Part shown: positions 7,164-10,871 of the stretch, piece by piece | How the letters are laid out: each line of letters begins with the position of its first letter | How positions within the stretch are numbered: the first letter of the stretch is position 1 | Assembly (NCBI GenBank): GCA_052085365.1 | Contig: JBQDFP010000027.1 | Coordinates: 1-10,871, forward strand | Origin: Canibacter sp052085365 | GTDB lineage: Bacteria > Actinomycetota > Actinomycetes > Actinomycetales > Microbacteriaceae | Length of the DNA stretch: 10,871 nt | Direction of reading: 5' to 3' | Position numbers and translations under genes: made by a program | The notes under the pieces: model-generated | Told to the model about the DNA's origin: nothing | Seen by the model: only the letters and a program-made list of their open reading frames with translations | The model's database searches: none

Positions 7164-7889
7164 GTGTTACTAAAAGCTGCGATTAACGGCGGGGAAAACG
7201 AACCAGAGGTTCCCAAGACTCCTGAAGAAATAGCACAGGCTGCGGCCGCAGCTATTGAAGCCGGAGCCAACGTCGTTCACGCACATGCGCGTGACACATC
7301 AGGCGCAGAAACTATCGATCCTGAACACATTGGCGCGATGGTCCGTGCAGTCAAAGCGGTAAACCCAGACATTGTTGTTGGCACGACAACAGGTTTGTGG
7401 ACGACTACGTCACATGAGCAGCGTCTCAAACACGTGACGAACTGGCCCCAAGATGCACTGCCAGACTTCGCATCGGTGGCGTTTAACGAAGAGGGTGCCA
7501 ACGAAGCCGCTGAGCTTGTGGTCGCGCGCGGGATGGACCTTGAATCAGCAGTATGGTCCTGGGACGATGTGCCTGCACTGTTGGCTTCAACAACCCTGCA
7601 TCAAAACATTAGGGTCCTGATTGAGCCTGAAACCGAAGATGTCGATCAGGCGCTTCGCGAGTGCCGAGAAATTGCGGCACATCTGGTCGAGGCTGGTGTG
7701 ACTGCGCCTATCTTGTACCACGGCTTTGACGAGAGCGTCTGGCCGATCGTGCAGGCAGCAATTGAAGACGGCTGCGAAACACGTATCGGTTTCGAAGATG
7801 GGAATCAGCTCCCGAATGGTGAAACCGCTGCGAACAATGTGCAGTTGATTGAAGCCGTACGTGAGCTTGAAAAGGTACCGGCCCGATAG
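7164..7889 (+). CDS. BKACE family protein, short form
   Basis: This is a beta-keto acid cleavage enzyme family member (Kce-like, formerly DUF849) of 241 residues, shorter than the usual 270-310. Characterised members use zinc and acetyl-CoA to convert a beta-keto acid into acetoacetate and a CoA thioester; Kce acts on 3-keto-5-aminohexanoate in lysine fermentation. Matching elements are KAAINGG near the N-terminus, PKTPEEIAQAA (17-27), VVHAHARD with the metal ligands H39 and H41, GTTTG (73-77), and RIGFEDG with R207, E211 and D212, spaced as in Kce R226, E230 and D231. The GTG at 7164 has GAGG (7155-7158) upstream. It lies 41 bases after the RraA-like gene and is the last gene of the operon before the regulator. 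The actual keto acid is unknown, and the shorter length suggests a different substrate pocket. Confidence 0.87.
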   Translation: MLLKAAINGGENEPEVPKTPEEIAQAAAAAIEAGANVVHAHARDTSGAETIDPEHIGAMVRAVKAVNPDIVVGTTTGLWTTTSHEQRLKHVTNWPQDALPDFASVAFNEEGANEAAELVVARGMDLESAVWSWDDVPALLASTTLHQNIRVLIEPETEDVDQALRECREIAAHLVEAGVTAPILYHGFDESVWPIVQAAIEDGCETRIGFEDGNQLPNGETAANNVQLIEAVRELEKVPAR

Positions 7890-7892
7890 AAT
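7867..7892 (+). promoter_or_regulatory. Putative leaderless promoter of the first Lrp/AsnC gene
   Basis: TAGAAT at 7887-7892 is a good -10 box and overlaps the stop codon of the BKACE gene. Transcription would begin about 7 bases later, at the GTG at 7899 or the following GTG at 7902, giving a leaderless mRNA. TTGAAA at 7867-7872 resembles a -35 box, but its spacer is only 14 bases, so it may not be used. No convincing ribosome site stands before the GTG, which supports the leaderless reading. Confidence 0.4.
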
Positions 7893-7898
7893 CGGGGT

Positions 7899-8363
7899 GT
7901 GGTGGACGATATCGATAGACAGCTGGTAGATCTGCTGGCGCGAGACGGTCGACGCACCTACACTTCTCTGGCAGAAGAATTAGATATTCCGGCAGAGAAA
8001 GTGCGAGCCCGTGTTGCCCAGCTAGAAGAAGATGGTCAGTTGACTATCGTCGGTATCTGCAACGCGCTGCTGTTGGGGCTTCGGGTGATACGGATTTATG
8101 TGAAAGTCCGTGATCTTACTCCTGAAGATGTGGGCAGAAGCCTCGCCGATATTGAAGCGATAGACCACCTTTCGCTCACGGCCGGCACGTATGACATTTA
8201 CATTGAAGCAACGTGTCAGAACCACAGTCAAGCAATGATTCTGCTCGATAAGATCCGCACACAACCGGGCGTGAAAGCGATGGATCCGGTGTTCGTGACC
8301 GATTTAGCGAAGGACTACACGTGGGAAGGGCTCGGTGCTGGCCTCGGCCAAAACCGAGCCTGA
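7899..8363 (+). CDS. Lrp/AsnC family transcriptional regulator (first)
   Basis: This DNA-binding regulator has 154 residues, typical for the family. An N-terminal helix-turn-helix spans about residues 1-50, with IDRQLVDLLARDGRRTYTSLAEEL and VRARVAQLEEDG as its recognisable parts. A C-terminal RAM ligand-binding and oligomerisation domain spans about 63-140, containing TAGTYDIYIEA and the closing KDYTWE. Such proteins form dimers to octamers and respond to amino acids or related metabolites. Two adjacent GTG codons at 7899 and 7902 could serve as start. It follows the BKACE gene on the same strand by only 9 bases, so it may be co-transcribed with the operon as well as read from its own promoter, and it is the best candidate for the operon's regulator. 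Its partner at 8374-8853 faces it tail to tail. Confidence 0.93.
   Translation: MVDDIDRQLVDLLARDGRRTYTSLAEELDIPAEKVRARVAQLEEDGQLTIVGICNALLLGLRVIRIYVKVRDLTPEDVGRSLADIEAIDHLSLTAGTYDIYIEATCQNHSQAMILLDKIRTQPGVKAMDPVFVTDLAKDYTWEGLGAGLGQNRA
8340..8360. terminator. Weak hairpin at the end of the first Lrp/AsnC gene
   Basis: GG-C-CTCGG (8340-8347, one base bulged) can pair with CCGAGCC (8354-8360) around a CCAAAA loop, inside the last codons before the TGA at 8361. It lies at the junction of two convergent genes, where terminators are useful, but no T-run is seen on either side. It may also be simply coding sequence. Confidence 0.2.
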
Positions 8364-8373
8364 CCCGCCACGA

Positions 8374-8853
8374 TTAGATGGAAATCTGTTCCCAGCGGTA
8401 GTCGTCCTTCAATATCTTTAAGACGGTGAGGACCTCCAGATCGGCAATGCCTCGAATGCGCCGCAGACGGTGCAATAGCAGGTCTGAGTATTCTTCGGCA
8501 GAATCGGCGACGATATCGATCACGATGTCGAACGTTCCAATACCCATCGCCACATACACAATGAGTGGATCGGCTGCGAGAATCTTCGTGACTTCGCGGA
8601 GTCGTTCACCCAGCACTCGAATACCGACCTGCGCTTTGAGCTGACCAAACGTGAGCTCGTTATACATGCCGATCACCCGAATCACACCGATATCGACGAG
8701 AGTGTTATATCGGTGACGAACAGTGGGTTCTGAGTAGTTGAGCTCTCGAGCTATTTCAGAAAATGAGCGTCGGCCATTCGTGCGCAGGCGTTCGATGATC
8801 GCACGATCTAACGAATCAATGCGATCATCCCCGTTATCGTCCCAAGCGCTCAT
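8374..8853 (-). CDS. Lrp/AsnC family transcriptional regulator (second)
   Basis: This is a second Lrp/AsnC regulator, 159 residues from the ATG at 8853. The open frame extends upstream to a TTG at 8889, but that TTG is part of a TTGACA -35 box, so translation from it is unlikely. The helix-turn-helix lies at about 12-62, including IDSLDRAIIERL, GRRSFSEIAREL and TVRHRYNTL. The RAM domain lies at about 75-150, including GIGTFDIVIDI, and the end reads LKDDYRWEQI. That ending and the GRR(T/S)(Y/F) stretch resemble the neighbour at 7899-8363, so the two are likely paralogues. They converge with only 10 bases between stop codons. It shares a 97-base promoter region with the divergent DUF368 gene and could regulate itself and that gene. 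Its ligand is unknown. Confidence 0.92.
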   Translation of the reverse strand: MSAWDDNGDDRIDSLDRAIIERLRTNGRRSFSEIARELNYSEPTVRHRYNTLVDIGVIRVIGMYNELTFGQLKAQVGIRVLGERLREVTKILAADPLIVYVAMGIGTFDIVIDIVADSAEEYSDLLLHRLRRIRGIADLEVLTVLKILKDDYRWEQISI

Positions 8854-8860
8854 GGGTTTT

Positions 8861-8889
8861 AGTCTTTCGACCAGTGAGAACCGTGTCAA
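8861..8889 (-). promoter_or_regulatory. Promoter of the second Lrp/AsnC gene, leaderless
   Basis: On the minus strand a perfect TTGACA -35 (8889-8884) is followed by a 17-base spacer and AAGACT as -10 (8866-8861). Seven bases later comes the ATG at 8853. This arrangement predicts transcription starting at or next to the first codon, that is a leaderless mRNA, and it decides the gene start. Confidence 0.65.
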
Positions 8890-8950
8890 GCTGGCGCCAA
8901 CCTGGGGTTCTCTTCAAGAACACAGAACTGGCCGACTAGACTAACTGGTC
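8869..8950. promoter_or_regulatory. Dyad-rich operator region between divergent genes
   Basis: Several inverted repeats share this short region. GTTCT (8907-8911) and AGAAC (8917-8921) form a 15-base dyad with a 5-base centre, the length of typical Lrp-family sites. GAGAACC (8876-8882) pairs with GGTTCTC (8906-8912). A further AGAAC lies at 8924-8928. GACCAGT (8869-8875), in the spacer of the Lrp promoter, is the inverse of ACTGGTC (8944-8950), just before the DUF368 start. Control of both promoters by the adjacent Lrp/AsnC protein is a reasonable inference. Confidence 0.45.
8913..8942 (+). promoter_or_regulatory. Putative leaderless promoter of the DUF368 gene
   Basis: TAGACT at 8937-8942 lies 8 bases before the ATG at 8951, and no ribosome site precedes that ATG, which suggests a leaderless transcript. 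The best -35 candidate, TTCAAG at 8913-8918 with an 18-base spacer, is poor, so an activator may be needed. The same -10 hexamer is found at 157-162. Confidence 0.5.
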
Positions 8951-9997
8951 ATGCAAGCCACTCCGGGAAATCAGTCGGATGAGACGCCGCAAGCGACTGA
9001 GCAGATAGCCCACACCGTTGAACGAAAAACTTCAATCGTTGGTAACTTCGTCCGCGGTGCGCTGATTGGTACCGTTGAAACTGTCCCGGGTGTTTCTGGC
9101 GGAACGGTTGCGCTGGTCGTCGGTATTTACCACCAGATTATTGACTCAGCTTCAGCCGTCATTGCTGCGGTTCGTAAACTGATTACGGGACCACATCGTG
9201 GCGAATCGTTCCGAAGCGAGATGGCGAAGGTGCACTGGAAGGTTATTATTCCGGTGCTCATCGGCATGCTTCTGGCAGTGTTTCTTATTGCCGGGCCAAT
9301 GGCCGACCTGATGGAAACCTACCCGGTGCAGATGCGTGGGCTTTTCTTCGGTATGGTGCTGGCTTCGACCGCTGTGCCAGTGCGCATGATTGTGCATGAT
9401 CAGCGTCTCCAGCGTTCGCAGCTGGCCCAGCTTGGTGAAGATACGACACACATACGACTGCGCGCTCAACATTTTGTGTTCGCAACTATTGCTGCAGCCG
9501 TAACGTTCTTTGTGGTTTCGCTGCCACCTACCGAAGTGAAACCGACCCCGATTGTCATTATTTGTGCCGCCGCGATCGCGATTTCTGCGCTCGTGCTGCC
9601 CGGACTTTCGGGCTCGTTCTTGTTGTTAACCTTTGGGCTCTACGAACCAACTCTGCGGGCAGTGGACGAGCGTGACCTAGCGTACCTTGGCATTTTCATG
9701 CTCGGCGCGGTGATTGGCATGGTCGTGATCGTGAAGCTCTTAAAGTGGCTGCTCACGAATTACCACACCGCAACACTGGCAGTGCTCACCGGGGTCATGC
9801 TCGGAGGCCTACGCACGCTGTGGCCGTGGCAGGGCGAGTCCCGCTCGCTTCTTGCAGCGCCACAAGCTTCAGAAGCCTGGATGCTCGCAGGACTCGCACT
9901 CGTCGGAATTGTCGTTGTTGCAGTGCTTATTGTTGCGGATGCCAGGGTCGCTCGCCGAGACCTCGAACGCCAGCTGCGGGCAAACACGCCAGGCTAG
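8951..9997 (+). CDS. DUF368 membrane protein, PopT-family candidate
   Basis: This polytopic membrane protein has 348 residues. The hallmark of DUF368 is an internal repeat of a Pro-Gly-x-Ser-Gly motif. Here the motif appears as VPGVSGGT followed by VALVVGIY (45-60) and LPGLSGSF followed by LLLTFGLY (216-231). Multiple hydrophobic segments are spread along the chain, for example near 97-114, 130-147, 174-190, 200-220, 244-265, 273-287 and 311-329, between charged ends. DUF368 proteins studied in other bacteria (PopT) return undecaprenyl phosphate from the outer to the inner face of the membrane for reuse in cell-wall synthesis. The same role is likely but not proven here. It is transcribed divergently from the second Lrp/AsnC gene. 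Its TAG stop overlaps that of the convergent gene at 9994. Confidence 0.9.
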   Translation: MQATPGNQSDETPQATEQIAHTVERKTSIVGNFVRGALIGTVETVPGVSGGTVALVVGIYHQIIDSASAVIAAVRKLITGPHRGESFRSEMAKVHWKVIIPVLIGMLLAVFLIAGPMADLMETYPVQMRGLFFGMVLASTAVPVRMIVHDQRLQRSQLAQLGEDTTHIRLRAQHFVFATIAAAVTFFVVSLPPTEVKPTPIVIICAAAIAISALVLPGLSGSFLLLTFGLYEPTLRAVDERDLAYLGIFMLGAVIGMVVIVKLLKWLLTNYHTATLAVLTGVMLGGLRTLWPWQGESRSLLAAPQASEAWMLAGLALVGIVVVAVLIVADARVARRDLERQLRANTPG

Positions 9998-10779
9998 TTC
10001 GTCGCAGGAGCAAACGCGGCTTCGAACGCGTCGAGCGCCGCATCAGAATCACCGGACGCCCACGCTTCGAGGCCGACAACGCCGTCATAGTTGAGGCGAC
10101 GTAACGCGTGAGCCACGCCCGCATAGTTGATCTCACCGGTGCCAGGTTCACAGCGTCCCGGAACGTCCGCGACCTGAATCTCACCAATAAACGGTTGAGC
10201 TTCTGTCACGAGTTCGATGAGGTTTCCTTCGCCGATTTGTGCGTGGTACAGGTCGAGATTGAGTTTTAGGCTCGGGTGGTTCACTGCGCGAACCAGAGCC
10301 CGTGTGTCTGCGGCCTTCGCGAATGGGGTGCCGGGGTGATCGACAGCGAGGTTGAGGTTTTCTAGCACGAACACGCGTCCCGCTTCTGCACCGAGTTCCG
10401 CTACTTTTCGCAGCGTCTCTGCCGCAGCGAGCCACATTGCCGGCGTTACTGTTTCGACCGGGTGTACCGGGATGCCGCCCTCTCCCAGACCTGTGCCGTG
10501 CAGGTTGAGGCGTGGGCAGTCGAGCTGCTCAGCGACGTCGAGTGACTCACGCGCTGTGGCGAGAAGCTCCGCGCTGCCTGCTTCGGTCGTGAGATCGCCG
10601 CGTAGATAGCCGGTCATCGATGAAAACTTTGCACCGGAGGATGCGAGTTCTTCAATGTCTTTGTTTGACCAGTCCCAGATCTCTACAAGGAGGCCCCGGT
10701 CGGCGATGCGTTTCACTCGTTCAATGAACGGGGAGTCAAGGTAGAGCATTTCAGCGCAGGCAGCAAGCGTGACGGACAA
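9994..10779 (-). CDS. hyi: Hydroxypyruvate isomerase-like TIM-barrel enzyme
   Basis: This sugar-phosphate-isomerase-type TIM barrel (AP endonuclease 2 superfamily) has 261 residues, matching the usual length of about 258 for hydroxypyruvate isomerase, which interconverts hydroxypyruvate and tartronate semialdehyde. Probable metal and catalytic residues are E140 (VLENLN), D176 and H179 (LNLDLYHAQIGEGNL), Q202 (GEIQVADVPGR) and E238 (GLEAW). The run DVPGR-x-EPGTGEINY (205-219) is characteristic of the Hyi group. The TTG at 10779 is chosen because AAAGGAA (10791-10785) precedes it and the protein then starts like its relatives. An open frame continues upstream to 10824 but runs through the operator. 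The gene converges on the DUF368 gene, with stop codons sharing CTAG. No glyoxylate carboligase or tartronate reductase gene is visible, so the pathway is open and a related keto-sugar isomerase is possible. Confidence 0.82.
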   Translation of the reverse strand: MSVTLAACAEMLYLDSPFIERVKRIADRGLLVEIWDWSNKDIEELASSGAKFSSMTGYLRGDLTTEAGSAELLATARESLDVAEQLDCPRLNLHGTGLGEGGIPVHPVETVTPAMWLAAAETLRKVAELGAEAGRVFVLENLNLAVDHPGTPFAKAADTRALVRAVNHPSLKLNLDLYHAQIGEGNLIELVTEAQPFIGEIQVADVPGRCEPGTGEINYAGVAHALRRLNYDGVVGLEAWASGDSDAALDAFEAAFAPATN

Positions 10780-10791
10780 GGGCGTTCCTTT

Positions 10792-10827
10792 CAGTTGTGG
10801 ATCCCACCGTGGATCGATCCACAATTG
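10792..10827. promoter_or_regulatory. Operator-like palindromes before the hyi-like gene
   Basis: CAGTTGTGGATC (10792-10803) and GATCCACAATTG (10816-10827) form an 11-of-12 inverted repeat. The right half also forms a perfect 14-base palindrome, GTGGATCGATCCAC (10809-10822). GTGGATC thus occurs at 10797-10803, 10809-10815 and, inverted, at 10816-10822, with a 12-base step between the first two. The element would cover the transcription start and lies just upstream of the ribosome site, the classic position for a repressor of the LacI or GntR kind. In RNA it could also form a leader hairpin. Confidence 0.5.
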
Positions 10828-10829
10828 TA
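10824..10829 (-). promoter_or_regulatory. Putative -10 box of the hyi-like gene
   Basis: On the minus strand TACAAT at 10829-10824 is close to consensus. No good -35 lies at 17 bases: the nearest candidate, TTGGAC (10856-10851), is 21 bases away. Transcription would start near 10817, inside the GTGGATCGATCCAC palindrome, giving a leader of about 38 bases. Confidence 0.35.
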
Positions 10830-10840
10830 TTTACAAAGTA

Positions 10841-10866
10841 GACGTTGCACGTCCAACTAACGTCCA
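10841..10866. promoter_or_regulatory. ACGTC repeats, candidate upstream regulator sites
   Basis: ACGTCCA occurs at 10849-10855 and 10860-10866, an 11-base step close to one helical turn. GACGT at 10841-10845 pairs with ACGTC at 10849-10853 as a 5-3-5 dyad. The group lies just upstream of the putative -10 of the hyi-like gene, suiting an activator or a second operator. The region is cut by the window edge. Confidence 0.35.
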
Positions 10867-10871
10867 GGTTG

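Noticed and set aside
8854..8889. Extra 12 N-terminal codons for the second Lrp/AsnC protein from a TTG start
   Set aside because: The TTG is part of the TTGACA -35 box, with a -10 at 17 bases. The ATG at 8853 fits a leaderless start.
10780..10824. Longer N-terminus for the hyi-like protein
   Set aside because: It would translate through the palindromic operator. The TTG at 10779 has an AAAGGAA ribosome site and gives the family's normal length.
1..10871. CRISPR array, insertion sequence, tRNA or rRNA gene, phage or defence genes
   Set aside because: No regularly spaced repeats, transposase motifs, T-loop-like sequence or defence-type domains were seen. All gene space is taken by metabolic, transport and regulatory genes.

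Overview
The window looks like a chromosomal fragment from an actinobacterium (Actinomycetota, perhaps order Micrococcales) of moderate GC content. This rests on frequent GTG and TTG starts, several genes whose -10 box lies only about 7-8 bases before the start codon (leaderless style), -10 boxes of the TAGACT/TAGAAT type, and the protein families present. The genus cannot be fixed by eye. A run of exactly 100 Ns at 5543-5642 is a scaffold gap. It removes the 3' end of one gene and the sequence just before the next.

Layout. 1-192: intergenic DNA with dyads and a likely promoter. 193-1509 (+): M20 family metallopeptidase/amidohydrolase. 1510-1743: a 234-base regulatory region with a terminator-like hairpin and three copies of an ATTAGTG motif. 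1744-7889 (+): a long co-directional block, probably one operon apart from the gap. It holds a Pot-type ABC importer in the order permease PotB, permease PotC, lipoprotein PotD, ATPase PotA (cut by the gap). The importer is followed by a carbon-nitrogen (nitrilase superfamily) hydrolase, an RraA/HMG-aldolase-like protein and a short beta-keto acid cleavage enzyme (BKACE). 7899-8363 (+) and 8374-8853 (-): two convergent Lrp/AsnC regulators. 8854-8950: a compact divergent promoter region. 8951-9997 (+): a DUF368 membrane protein, the family that includes the undecaprenyl-phosphate translocase PopT. 9994-10779 (-): a hydroxypyruvate-isomerase-like TIM-barrel enzyme, whose stop codon overlaps that of the DUF368 gene. 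10780-10871: its promoter and operator region.

How the genes may work together. The importer probably brings in a nitrogen-containing small molecule. The CN hydrolase could remove amide or carbamoyl nitrogen, the RraA-like protein could act as a lyase or aldolase, and the BKACE could split a beta-keto acid with acetyl-CoA. The Lrp/AsnC protein encoded next to the operon is the obvious candidate regulator, and the upstream M20 enzyme could supply or trim the substrate. No known pathway with exactly this set comes to mind. The PotD binding pocket appears to lack two acidic residues used for spermidine in E. coli, so the substrate may not be a classical polyamine. This catabolic unit is the most interesting part of the window. 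The other genes look like ordinary chromosomal genes, with unusually readable leaderless promoters and palindromic operators.
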